Assembly (NCBI RefSeq): GCF_030813435.1
Contig: NZ_JAUSUG010000021.1
Span: 47,918 to 111,917 of the forward strand
Length of the DNA: 64,000 nucleotides
Reading direction: 5' to 3'
Source of the DNA: Evansella vedderi
GTDB taxonomy: Bacteria > Bacillota > Bacilli > Bacillales > Salisediminibacteriaceae
Position numbers and translations under genes: made by a program. Position 1 is the first letter of the stretch, and every line of letters starts with the position of its first letter. Under the pieces are notes generated by a model, which had not been told where the DNA came from, ran no database searches, and saw only the letters and a program-made list of their open reading frames with translations. This document shows positions 19,239 to 26,911 of this stretch, one piece after another.

Positions 19239-20465
19239 TTACGTTCGATAGGAAGCATTGATTTTCACATAGTCATACGTTAAGTCACAGCCCCAAGCAA
19301 CCGCACTTTTATTGCCCTGCTGGAGATCTACGAAAATCTCTACTGTTTCCTGCATTAAATATTCCGTCGCCTCTTCTTCGTCAAAGTAAAGTGGTAAGCC
19401 ATTCTCCACCACTGGAAATGGTCCTAAAGAAACCTTCACTTTATCTGGATCGATAGGCCGCTCACTGTAACCGATAGCACATACGATTCGCCCCCAATTC
19501 GGGTCAGTACCGTATATGGCTGTCTTTACTAAATTAGAAGAAATAATTGTTTTACTAATTTTACGCGCAGCTTCTTCCGTTGCTGCCCCTTGAACATGAA
19601 CCTCAATAAGTTTTGTTGCCCCTTCCCCGTCTCTAGCAATCTTCTTTGCTAGTATTTGACAAACTAGTTCAAGGGCGTTCTTGAATTGCTCCCATTGTGG
19701 GTGAACTTCAGAAAGCTGATTGTTGTCAGCCTGGCCGTTTGCCATCACAAGAACCATATCGTTCGTACTTGAATCACCGTCAACAGTGATTTGATTATAT
19801 GTTCTATTGGTTACATCCTTTAAGGCAGTGGAAAGACTTTCCCCGTTTACGTCCGCATCGGTCGTAACGAAGGCAAGCATCGTTGCCATGTTCGGGTCAA
19901 TCATCCCTGACCCCTTAGCAGCACCACCAATGGAGATAGTTTTCCCGTCAATTTCAAGTTGTACCGCTATATTCTTTATACATGTATCTGTTGTAAGTAT
20001 CGCCATCTCAAAGAGTTCTGCTCCGTTATGCTCATTCGTTCCTATCTGATCGATCCCTGCCTTTAGTCGATCCATTGGGAGATGTGTTCCAATCACCCCT
20101 GTGGAAGCAACAGCAACAAGATGATCTTCCACCCCCATTGCCTTGGAAAACTCATTTCGCATCTCATAGGCATCCAGGAGACCTTGCTCGCCGGTACAGG
20201 CGTTAGCAACTCCGGAATTTACTAATATAGCTTGAAGCTTATTCTCTACGGAAATGCTTTCCTTTGTCACCTTCAGTGGGGGCGCTTGAAATTGGTTTGT
20301 TGTATAAACTCCAGCAGCTGTTGCTGGTACTTCAGAATACACCCAGCCTAAATCCAGCTTCCGCTTCTTAATCCCGCAGTGGAGACCTCCTGCTGTAAAT
20401 CCCTTTGGCGTAGTTACATTACCGCCCTTCACCATTTGAATGTGTTCTGTTATTACTGATTGCAT
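19239..20465 (-). CDS. argJ: Bifunctional ornithine acetyltransferase / N-acetylglutamate synthase
   Basis: Recycles the acetyl group from acetylornithine to glutamate and, if bifunctional, also makes acetylglutamate from acetyl-CoA. The 408-residue precursor contains KGSGMIDPNMATMLAF, in which self-cleavage occurs between Ala and Thr and the new N-terminal Thr becomes the nucleophile. The second chain keeps DGDSSTNDM and DPNWGRI. No argA is present in the window, in line with ArgJ serving both reactions, but bifunctionality is inferred. It is second in the operon. Confidence 0.96.
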   Translation of the reverse strand: MQSVITEHIQMVKGGNVTTPKGFTAGGLHCGIKKRKLDLGWVYSEVPATAAGVYTTNQFQAPPLKVTKESISVENKLQAILVNSGVANACTGEQGLLDAYEMRNEFSKAMGVEDHLVAVASTGVIGTHLPMDRLKAGIDQIGTNEHNGAELFEMAILTTDTCIKNIAVQLEIDGKTISIGGAAKGSGMIDPNMATMLAFVTTDADVNGESLSTALKDVTNRTYNQITVDGDSSTNDMVLVMANGQADNNQLSEVHPQWEQFKNALELVCQILAKKIARDGEGATKLIEVHVQGAATEEAARKISKTIISSNLVKTAIYGTDPNWGRIVCAIGYSERPIDPDKVKVSLGPFPVVENGLPLYFDEEEATEYLMQETVEIFVDLQQGNKSAVAWGCDLTYDYVKINASYRT

Positions 20466-20489
20466 CTGATCAGCGCCTCCTTTTGTTTA

Positions 20490-21533
20490 TTACGGGTAAA
20501 TGGGGATTTCTAATAGTCCGGTCCGAACGTCCCAACCGTTCATGAGATTCAAATTTTGAATAGCCTGACCTGACGCACCTTTTACTAAATTATCGATAAC
20601 GGATATAATCGTTACCTTTCCTGTCCTTGGATCCGAATGAATACCAATATCACAGTAGTTACTACCAGAAACCTCTTTTGTAGCCGGGAAGATTCCCTCT
20701 GGCCTAATCCTTATGAATGGATGATTACTGTATACTTCTGTATAAAAATTAATTAGTTCTTCTGTAGTCTTTTTTTCTGTTAAATCGAAATAGATAGAGC
20801 ACATAAGTCCTCTCGTCATCGGAATGAGGTGAGTGGAGAAGGTCACTTGTGTGTTTGGTTCCTTCGATTCCTGTTGTAAGTATTGCTCAATTTCCGGGAT
20901 ATGCTGATGAGCTCCTAATTTATAAGCTTTTAAATTTTCATTAACTTCTGAAAAATGCGTAGCTAGTGAGACCTTTCTTCCAGCACCTGAAACCCCTGAT
21001 TTCCCATCGATAATGATGGAATCCATCTTCACCCAGCCTTGTTTTACCGCTGGAATGAGGGCTAATAAGGTTGCCGTCGGATAGCATCCTGGGTTAGAAA
21101 TAAGTTTGCTGTTTTTTATGTCGTCACCGTATATTTCTGTGAGACCGTAAGTTGCTTCATTGAGATATTCCTGCGGTGCCGCGGAATATGCATACCAAGT
21201 TTCATAGGTTTCTGGATTTATTAGTCTGAAATCTCCAGACAAGTCAATACATTGTAAACCGTGTTGGCGACACTCTGGAACTAGCTTCTGGCTCACTCCC
21301 GGAGGGGTCGCAAAAAATACCACATCTATGATTTTTGCAAGCTTCTGTATATTCCATTCATCCATCGTTATATGGATGAGATTTGTTAAGTGAGGATAAA
21401 TTTCTTCTATCTCCGTCCCGCTCTGAGAATGGGAAATAACTGTATTCAATTGTAGATGCGGATGCTTATCTATTAATCTTATAAGCTCAACCGCCCCATA
21501 TCCTGTTCCTCCAACAACTGCAGCTCTTAACAC
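20490..21533 (-). CDS. argC: N-acetyl-gamma-glutamyl-phosphate reductase
   Basis: Reduces acetylglutamyl phosphate to the semialdehyde with NADPH. The 347-residue protein has the Rossmann start AAVVGGTGYGAVELIRL, the active-site cysteine in SNPGCYPTAT near residue 150, and the catalytic His in the GAHQHIPEIEQ segment. It is the first gene of the argCJBD-carAB-argF operon, directly behind a sigma-A promoter overlapped by an ARG box, so arginine repression is expected. Confidence 0.97.
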   Translation of the reverse strand: MLRAAVVGGTGYGAVELIRLIDKHPHLQLNTVISHSQSGTEIEEIYPHLTNLIHITMDEWNIQKLAKIIDVVFFATPPGVSQKLVPECRQHGLQCIDLSGDFRLINPETYETWYAYSAAPQEYLNEATYGLTEIYGDDIKNSKLISNPGCYPTATLLALIPAVKQGWVKMDSIIIDGKSGVSGAGRKVSLATHFSEVNENLKAYKLGAHQHIPEIEQYLQQESKEPNTQVTFSTHLIPMTRGLMCSIYFDLTEKKTTEELINFYTEVYSNHPFIRIRPEGIFPATKEVSGSNYCDIGIHSDPRTGKVTIISVIDNLVKGASGQAIQNLNLMNGWDVRTGLLEIPIYP

Positions 21534-21568
21534 GTTAATTTACCTCCCATACCTTCAATTAGTTAATT

Positions 21569-21597
21569 ATTATACTCGTGGTTACATTTTTATGCAA
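21569..21597 (-). promoter_or_regulatory. argC operon promoter with ARG box
   Basis: On the minus strand TTGCAT (21597-21592), a 17-bp spacer and a perfect TATAAT (21574-21569). TTGCATAAAAATGTAAC, which spans the -35 box and spacer, matches the AhrC/ArgR operator pattern and resembles the argG site (ATGCATAAAAATACG). Both operators sit inside the promoter, the standard repression geometry. Confidence 0.85.
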
Positions 21598-21877
21598 TAG
21601 ATATTAAAAAATTTTTCTGATATTTTTGGTGTTGGTAGTAAAGTTACTTATAACCTATTTTGGTCGTTGAGGAGAAAAGCTTGTAAACACTAGCTTTTCC
21701 GTTTAGGAGTGCTCTTAGGAATGTAGGTAAGTAACTACTCTACAGTATTAAAGTAGGGTTATATATGTGCATAAAAATTTACAATTTGCGGATTTTAAGG
21801 GAGAGGATGAATGGATGGAGAAAGGACGAAAGGATGGTATTAATAGGGGCGAAAACTGTAAAAATAAACTAGTTAGG

Positions 21878-22090
21878 GGCTTCTGTTGGTTAATTGTTAC
21901 TGAAATTTATAGATTGGTCGATTTTGGGGAACATTTAAGGCTTAATTGTTACCGAACAGGATGGATCCAACAAATTTCGGGAACATTTTTGGCTTTATTA
22001 TTACCCAAATCAATGGGGACGCCATTTTTGGGTACCATTCTAGCCTTGATCACAGTATTGATAGACACTTTCGTGACACTTCGCTCTTTC
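21878..22090. repeat. Tandem array of at least three ~52-bp units between argC and the redoxin gene
   Basis: GGCTT-led units start at about 21878, 21939, 21991 and 22042, and the GGGAAC/GGGTAC block recurs at 21927, 21979 and 22030. The pitch is 51-52 bp except for a 9-bp insertion in the first unit. Within a unit GTTACCGAA and TTCGGGAAC form an imperfect inverted repeat. The consensus differs from the arrays at 486 and 46841, but period and palindromic design are alike. An apparent 129-codon reading frame across the array looks spurious. The rest of the 810-bp gap is the argC promoter, AT-rich spacer and a terminator. Confidence 0.7.
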
Positions 22091-22135
22091 TTTCCTTTCA
22101 ACTTGTCGCGATCGCAGGTGATCCTTATATTCATA

Positions 22136-22166
22136 CAAAAAGAAAAAGCACCGTAACTGACAGTGC
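22136..22166 (-). terminator. Probable terminator of the redoxin gene
   Basis: On the minus strand GCACTGTC and its imperfect partner ending GGTGC are followed by TTTTTCTTTTTG, about 180 nt after the redoxin stop codon. Confidence 0.6.
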
Positions 22167-22343
22167 ATCCCTTGTAAATTTCTTATTTTATTTGTGCTTC
22201 ATATTCCGATTTTAACAAAGAATATATCCCCAACAATTCGGTTTAGCCCGAGAGTTTCAAATCCATTCCCCGTAGTAGATAGGTAGGTGTTTCTAAAATT
22301 AGTATTTCCTTCATCCCTCATATCTAAAATTCAAAATAAAATA

Positions 22344-22841
22344 TCAAACCTCTATACTAGACAACAATTGATGCACTTGCTCCAATAATTCGACTTGCTT
22401 GGGACGGTCCCTTTGGTTGGAGCCTACATAGGCGTAAACAATTTCTCCATGAGCATCCATTAAAAATGTACTTGGGTGCGCCATCCGAAAAGCATCAATA
22501 TTGATGGGATTATAAACATCAAAAGCCTTAATGACGCTGCGATCCTCATCAATCAACATAGGAAACGGCATTGGATTTTCCCTCTCCCATTTCGCCACTG
22601 CTTCCCCCTTTTGACCAACAATCACAACAATAGGAACCCCCAGTTCCTCATATTTATGTGCATTTTCACGCAACTGACCCAGTTGCTTCCGGCAATTCGG
22701 TCAAAACGTAGCCCGAAGAAAATAGAGAATATACGGCTTTCCCCTATACTGTTCACTGGAATAACTCTTCCCATCAATCCCCTTCAGGTGAAAGGTAGGA
22801 GCTTGCGACCCAGGATTCAAACCTTTATTCTTTCTCGGCAT
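22344..22841 (-). CDS. Putative selenocysteine-containing redoxin (AhpC/TSA-like, UxxC), read through an in-frame UGA
   Basis: Reading through the single TGA at 22703-22701 gives an intact 165-residue thioredoxin-fold protein. The N terminus has GSQAPTFHLKGIDGK, the active-site strand reads YILYFLRATF-U-PNCRKQL, and it continues through GVPIVVIVGQK, PFPMLIDEDRSV and HPSTFLMDAHGEIVY. The UGA (residue 47) falls exactly where AhpC/TSA and Prx-like proteins have the first Cys of CxxC, and the second Cys is retained. Frame and family similarity continue on both sides with no other stop. A SECIS-like hairpin follows at once. The ATG at 22841 is preceded by AAAGGAAG. Expected role: thiol peroxidase or disulfide reductase. 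The alternative is a nonsense mutation or sequencing error (TGC or TGT to TGA). Standard gene callers would split or truncate this gene. Confidence 0.75.
22670..22703 (-). promoter_or_regulatory. Candidate bacterial SECIS element beside the UGA codon
   Basis: After the UGA and 14 further nucleotides, GCAACTG (22686-22680) and CAGTTGC (22676-22670) form a perfect 7-bp stem capped by GGT (22679-22677). A G at the first loop position, a GGU in the loop and 21 nt between UGA and loop fit the known bacterial SelB-binding hairpins; E. coli fdhF has an in-frame GGU codon at nearly the same distance. The stem is coding, so it is constrained by both protein and RNA. Confidence 0.65.
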
Positions 22842-23066
22842 AGATAAACTTCCTTTCTCTTTTGAAAAAAAACAAGTATTTTCCTTTATAATAACGGACG
22901 CCTTCGCCCCTTTCAAATAACATACCAAAGCCCTCAGAAGAGTTCCCAATTTATTGTATTTGCACTGTTTTGAAAGTGCATATATTTAAATATATTTTAT
23001 AAGCATAACAAGAGTGGAATCGGAGCAAAATATCCTTGTAGTTTTTATAAGGAGGTTGAGGAAACG

Positions 23067-23246
23067 ATGAACGTACAGCGAGCGAAAGAAATTGCACAGT
23101 CACCAGATATGAAGGATGTAAAGTACAATGGTCAGCGAGTGTACATACAACACGTAGATGATCAAAATGCAACGGCACGGGTTTACCCTCTTGAAGATCC
23201 GCAAAATGAGCAAGAGGTTCAAGTGGATAATTTAATTGAGGAGTAA
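23067..23246 (+). CDS. sspH: H-type small acid-soluble spore protein
   Basis: A 59-residue protein matching the SspH family throughout: MNVQRAKEIAQSPDMKDVKY, then NGQRVYIQHV, a variable acidic middle and the closing VDNLIEE. In B. subtilis H-type SASPs are minor spore-core proteins made in the forespore under sigma-F/G control. I could not assign a convincing sigma-G promoter. A strong GGAGG lies 11 nt upstream of the ATG. The gene is divergent from the redoxin gene and is followed after 10 bp by a MITE-like repeat that may serve as its terminator. A second copy lies at 28993-29169. Confidence 0.92.
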   Translation: MNVQRAKEIAQSPDMKDVKYNGQRVYIQHVDDQNATARVYPLEDPQNEQEVQVDNLIEE

Positions 23247-23255
23247 TTTCTTCAA

Positions 23256-23545
23256 GAGGCTGGGACAAAAGTGTATTCTTAATGAGAAATCCGAACGGAG
23301 CCTATAAATCGCTTCGGAAATATACTTTGCTTTACGCGGGCGGCTGGTGAGCCTCCTTGTGCATACGCACTGTGGGGTCTCACCTTTGCCTTTGCTCCTG
23401 CAGGACACTGATTACACATCCTTGAGATTGCCCACGCACGAAGAAAATGTGCTAACATTTTCGAGGAGTCTACGTATATGTCCTACGCTACGGTATTGCA
23501 TTGTTCACATTTTCATTTAAACACTTTAGTTATGTCCCAGCCTCC
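23256..23545. mobile_element. MITE-like element, family C, carrying a nested family-B block
   Basis: Long terminal inverted repeats: GAGGCTGGGACAAAAGTGT at the left and ACACTTTAGTTATGTCCC followed by AGCCTC at the right. A shorter relative without the insert lies at 43686-43829. Comparison shows a shared left part (GAAATCCGAAC, CGCTTCG, AAATATACTT) and a shared right part (GCATTGTTC, AAACACTTTAGTT). About 150 bp of GC-richer sequence (about 23327-23490; CGCGGGCGGC, GAGCCTCCTTG, CACTGTGGGG) intrudes between them and resembles family B. No transposase gene is present. Confidence 0.75.
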
Positions 23546-23586
23546 AACACTCATTCTCGTCCTTATGAATATGCAACTACCCTTTA

Positions 23587-24711
23587 CTACTTCTCCTCCA
23601 CCTTCCGAACTGGAGAGTAAGCCTCTAAATCCATATCTACCGACTCCCCTAAGGCAAGCTGACTGGCAAGCTTTCCAACATATGGCCCCATAGTAAGTCC
23701 CAATGAACCTAATCCATTAGCCACAACTATGTTCGGAACACTTGGTACTTCACCAATTAGCGGCAGCAAATCAGGACTGACTGGACGGAAGCCGATCCTC
23801 ACATCCTTCAACGTGGCATCCTTTAAACCAGGGGCGACAGTGAGTGCCTCCCTAAGGACCTCATCCATTCCACGTGCAGTAACACGGTAATCAAACCCAG
23901 AGCCCCGCTCCCTTGTTGCACCGGCAACGACCCGGGAATCATCAAAGGCCAACAAATAATGGCTGCTTTCCGGCAAGACAACCGGCCATTCCGATGTGTC
24001 CACGTCTGGTAATTCCAAGTGAACAATTTGCCCCTTTTGTGGCTCCACCGGTACATTCACATCAGCTGTATACAACGACTCCTTTGCCCACGCACCTGCT
24101 GTTACCACGACAGCATCTCCTACTATAAATTCCCCTTCCACATGTACACCAGCTACTTGACCATCCCCTACTTTCAGGCGAGCATCTCCGTGTTGAACTT
24201 TGGCACCTTGTTTTTCTGCTACACGTAAAAGGGCATCTTTTAATAATTGACCGTCTACTCGGGCTCCACCTGTAACATGAATTCCCTGTAGATCCTCCCT
24301 TAACGGAGGAAAGAGCCTCTTCGTTTCTTCGCCAGACAGCCTAGTAATTTCACCAACCTCGGAGGTTTCCGAAAGACGGACCCTTACTAATTTTTCCATA
24401 ACATCCAATTCTTCAGGGTCAGCGCTCACTTTAATGGCTCCCACGAGCTTATAACCTATTTCCGTTTCGCCCATTTTCTTCAATTCGGAAATAAGGTTGG
24501 GATAATAGCAGGCTCCTGCTTTTGCCAAACGGTATATGTCTGGATTATCTGGTACCGAAAACCATGGGCAGACGATTCCTGCCCCTGCAGCAGTTGCTTG
24601 GCCTTCATGGCCATGGTCCACCACAATGACTTCTACTTCCGCTTCCTTTTTGGTGAGGTGGTAGGCAACACTGCTGCCAACGATACCGGCACCTATAACA
24701 ATTATTTTCAC
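23587..24711 (-). CDS. FAD-dependent oxidoreductase of the DAO family (amino-acid oxidase/dehydrogenase-like)
   Basis: A 374-residue flavoprotein with the dinucleotide-binding start KIIVIGAGIVGSSVAYHL and the acidic residue of the beta-alpha-beta fold. TAAGAGIVCPW follows near residue 45, and the late FAD signature PLIGEVP...NIVVANGLGSLGLTMG closes the domain. The family includes glycine oxidase, D-amino-acid dehydrogenase and sarcosine oxidase; the substrate is not evident. There is no signal peptide or membrane helix. The GTG start follows GAGGGGG. It is last of a three-gene minus-strand set with a nitrilase and an iron-type alcohol dehydrogenase, which suggests a shared small-molecule pathway. 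Confidence 0.88.
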   Translation of the reverse strand: MKIIVIGAGIVGSSVAYHLTKKEAEVEVIVVDHGHEGQATAAGAGIVCPWFSVPDNPDIYRLAKAGACYYPNLISELKKMGETEIGYKLVGAIKVSADPEELDVMEKLVRVRLSETSEVGEITRLSGEETKRLFPPLREDLQGIHVTGGARVDGQLLKDALLRVAEKQGAKVQHGDARLKVGDGQVAGVHVEGEFIVGDAVVVTAGAWAKESLYTADVNVPVEPQKGQIVHLELPDVDTSEWPVVLPESSHYLLAFDDSRVVAGATRERGSGFDYRVTARGMDEVLREALTVAPGLKDATLKDVRIGFRPVSPDLLPLIGEVPSVPNIVVANGLGSLGLTMGPYVGKLASQLALGESVDMDLEAYSPVRKVEEK

Positions 24712-24776
24712 GGAAATCCCCCTCTTTTCAATGTCCCATTCCCTTGTAAAAATATATGGATGCTTTTTAACGAAAA

Positions 24777-25565
24777 TTACAGTTTGTATAATTCCGTCCT
24801 TCTGTCTGTAAAAATAGGAATTGTTTTTCTTACTTTATCTACTTCAGCAAAGTCGATTTCCCCAGTTAAAATCATTTCTTCATCTTGGGCCTCGGCCACA
24901 ATCTGGCCCCACGGCCCTACAATGATGGAGTGTCCCCCAAATTCATTATTAGGGTCGGATCCTACCCTATTACAGGCCACCACATAACATTGGTTCTCAA
25001 TAGCGCGACTTATGAGCAAGGCACGCCAATGGTCAATGCGCGGCTTCGGCCACTCGGCGACAACGAAAAGGACTTTCGTGTCGTCTAGCATATGGGTGCG
25101 GATCCATTCCGGAAAACGGATGTCGTAGCAGATGACCCCGGCGCATAGCTCTCCGTCTAGCTGGAAAAGTCCATCTCCATTTCCTTCAATTAAGAATTTC
25201 TCTTCACTCATAAGGCGAAATAGGTGGGCTTTACTATATTCCTTCACTAGCTCTCCGTCACGGTTAATCACAAGCATCGTGTTGGACACACCTTTGTCCG
25301 TAGCTTTTGCAATCGATCCCGCCACCACATTTACTTGATACTTCTTCGCTAGCTGGGAAATAAAGTCCACCGTTTTCTCCCCATCAGGATCGGCAATTTT
25401 ATCTAAACGGGTAAGGTCATAGCCAGTGGACCATAGCTCCGGTAATAAGATGACATCTGGTTTATTTGACTCAGCCTGTTGAAAACGGTCTTTCACATAT
25501 TGGAAATTTGCCTCTGGATTTCCGAAGGCAATGTCCATTTGTACAATTGCAACTTGAAAACTCAT
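24777..25565 (-). CDS. Carbon-nitrogen hydrolase, omega-amidase-like (MtnU/YkrU type)
   Basis: A 262-residue nitrilase-superfamily enzyme with the Glu-Lys-Cys triad visible: Glu in LLPELWSTGYD, Lys in YSKAHLFRL and Cys in VICYDIRFPE. The length and the ELWSTGYD and HLFR features fit omega-amidases such as B. subtilis YkrU (MtnU), which deamidate alpha-ketoglutaramate-like products of glutamine transaminases. That makes sense beside the MtnE-like aminotransferase at 26912. The start ATG at 25565 has GGGAG 8 nt upstream. It sits between the Fe-ADH and DAO genes with about 40-65 bp spacers, so an operon is likely. Confidence 0.86.
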   Translation of the reverse strand: MSFQVAIVQMDIAFGNPEANFQYVKDRFQQAESNKPDVILLPELWSTGYDLTRLDKIADPDGEKTVDFISQLAKKYQVNVVAGSIAKATDKGVSNTMLVINRDGELVKEYSKAHLFRLMSEEKFLIEGNGDGLFQLDGELCAGVICYDIRFPEWIRTHMLDDTKVLFVVAEWPKPRIDHWRALLISRAIENQCYVVACNRVGSDPNNEFGGHSIIVGPWGQIVAEAQDEEMILTGEIDFAEVDKVRKTIPIFTDRRTELYKL

Positions 25566-25604
25566 ATATTTCGCTCCCTTCTAATGAAAAGCCCCTCCTT
25601 CTGA

Positions 25605-26699
25605 TTAGGAGTGACTCGGTTGTTTTTCCTTAATAAATTGTTCTAATTCGTTAATGGCCGTAACAACTTGGGACGGCTCCGTTACATTCATCAGTCGTAT
25701 GGATTCCCCTTCTTTTGTTGAAAGCCTCGCCGTCGTTTCCATCGCCGCCTCCAGTCTTCCTTCCCCAACTCCTAGCTGGGCTAATGTTACTGGAAGCTTC
25801 AAATCTGCGTAAAAAGGCAATAGTTTTTCGATCTCATCAAAGTTTTTTTCCAAGGCAAGTTGAACAAGAATACCGTAGGCTACCTTTTCCCCATGCAAGT
25901 AGGCGTGGGTTTCCTCCACATGGGTAAGGCCGTTATGTATGGAGTGAGCACCAGCGATTCTGCCGTATTTGTCCCCATAGCCCCCTACCATTCCCCCTGC
26001 CATGATGATTGTTTCCACTACACGGACAAAGGAGGACGTTACTTCACCTTTATGAAGGGCTTCTACTGCGGAACGCCCTTCATCCAAAAGGGCATCACGA
26101 CAAAGTTTGGCCGCATGAAGGGCAATTTCCACGGTAATTGGCTTGGGCTCCAGCTCTCTAGATAGCACATCTGCCTCATACCACTTGGCAATAGTATCGG
26201 CAATTCCTGCTGTAAGGTAGGGGACCGGTGAGTTTATAATTATTTTCGGTTCCACAAGAACCATAAAAGCTCCTTTGGAAAAAATCGTGTATTTTATGAA
26301 ATTTCCGTCTTCGTCATAAAACACGCTCAGCGGTGTCCATGGGGCACAGTTGGAAGCTAATGTGGGAACTAAAATATAAGGAATATCCAGTTGGTCGGCA
26401 ACGGCTTTCCCCAGGTCCATCACCTTGCCGCCACCAACAGCAAGGACGTAATCGGCCTCTTGGGCTATGCTCTTTATACGTTTTACTTCCTCAAAGGAGC
26501 ATTCCCCATTGTAAATAACATCTTTGAGGTCTAAGTCTAGCTCCTCAAAAAATGGCTTGGCCACTTCCCACGATTTTTCCCCTCTAATTAATAGACCTTG
26601 CTTGAAAGTTTGCTTTGTTACTTGTTCTGGTATTAACTTAAGTGCTCCTTCGGTACATTGGTAGATGTTTGGTGCTCCTTGGACAGTTATAATAGACAT
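25605..26699 (-). CDS. Iron-containing alcohol dehydrogenase family protein (GldA/HcxA-like)
   Basis: A 364-residue NAD(P)-dependent dehydrogenase. The cofactor loop is VLAVGGGKVMDLGKAVAD; metal ligands are the Asp in GIADTIAKWYEA and the His residues in GAHSIHNGL and AYLHGEKVAYG. This pattern is shared with glycerol dehydrogenase and with E. coli YbdH/HcxA, which reduces 2-oxo acids; the KWYEA motif points to the latter branch. A hydroxy/oxo-acid role would fit the neighbouring aminotransferase and omega-amidase, but this is inferred. It is the first gene of the minus-strand set and diverges from the aminotransferase gene across a 212-bp spacer. Confidence 0.85.
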   Translation of the reverse strand: MSIITVQGAPNIYQCTEGALKLIPEQVTKQTFKQGLLIRGEKSWEVAKPFFEELDLDLKDVIYNGECSFEEVKRIKSIAQEADYVLAVGGGKVMDLGKAVADQLDIPYILVPTLASNCAPWTPLSVFYDEDGNFIKYTIFSKGAFMVLVEPKIIINSPVPYLTAGIADTIAKWYEADVLSRELEPKPITVEIALHAAKLCRDALLDEGRSAVEALHKGEVTSSFVRVVETIIMAGGMVGGYGDKYGRIAGAHSIHNGLTHVEETHAYLHGEKVAYGILVQLALEKNFDEIEKLLPFYADLKLPVTLAQLGVGEGRLEAAMETTARLSTKEGESIRLMNVTEPSQVVTAINELEQFIKEKQPSHS

Positions 26700-26806
26700 T
26701 TTTTCACCTCATTTTATGTAAGAGTTAAATCTAGTTTTTGCATACACATCCTTGTAATATAAAGCCTTTTGATCATATAATTATATGAAGAAAATTATGA
26801 CATTTA

Positions 26807-26826
26807 ATCCTTGTTATATCAAGGAT
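26807..26826. repeat. Short hairpin in the divergent promoter region
   Basis: ATCCTTG and CAAGGAT form a 7-bp stem in the spacer between the Fe-ADH gene and the aminotransferase, with another ATCCTT just beyond. It could be an operator or leader hairpin. No SAM or other known riboswitch is visible here. Confidence 0.4.
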
Positions 26827-26911
26827 GGAATATCCTTACCTTCACTTTACAAATTTAATAGGATAAAGTACTGTATGTATATTATTATAATAGTTTTTGG
26901 AGTGTGGTCTA

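Noticed and set aside
21767..22156. 129-codon plus-strand frame between argC and the redoxin gene
   Set aside because: It crosses the tandem 52-bp units, lacks a ribosome site and shows no protein family; the periodic DNA explains the open frame.
22344..22841. Considered a simple pseudogene (nonsense mutation) for the redoxin
   Set aside because: Not excluded, but the stop falls exactly on the redox Cys and a SECIS-like hairpin follows, so readthrough as Sec is favoured.
22951..23268. 105-codon minus-strand frame
   Set aside because: It is antisense to the sspH gene at 23067-23246, which has a clear family match and ribosome site.
24598..24987. 129-codon plus-strand frame
   Set aside because: Antisense to the DAO and nitrilase genes, both of which have intact catalytic motifs.
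26700..26911. Looked for a SAM riboswitch before the MtnE-like gene
   Set aside because: No S-box landmarks; only a short 7-bp hairpin is present.
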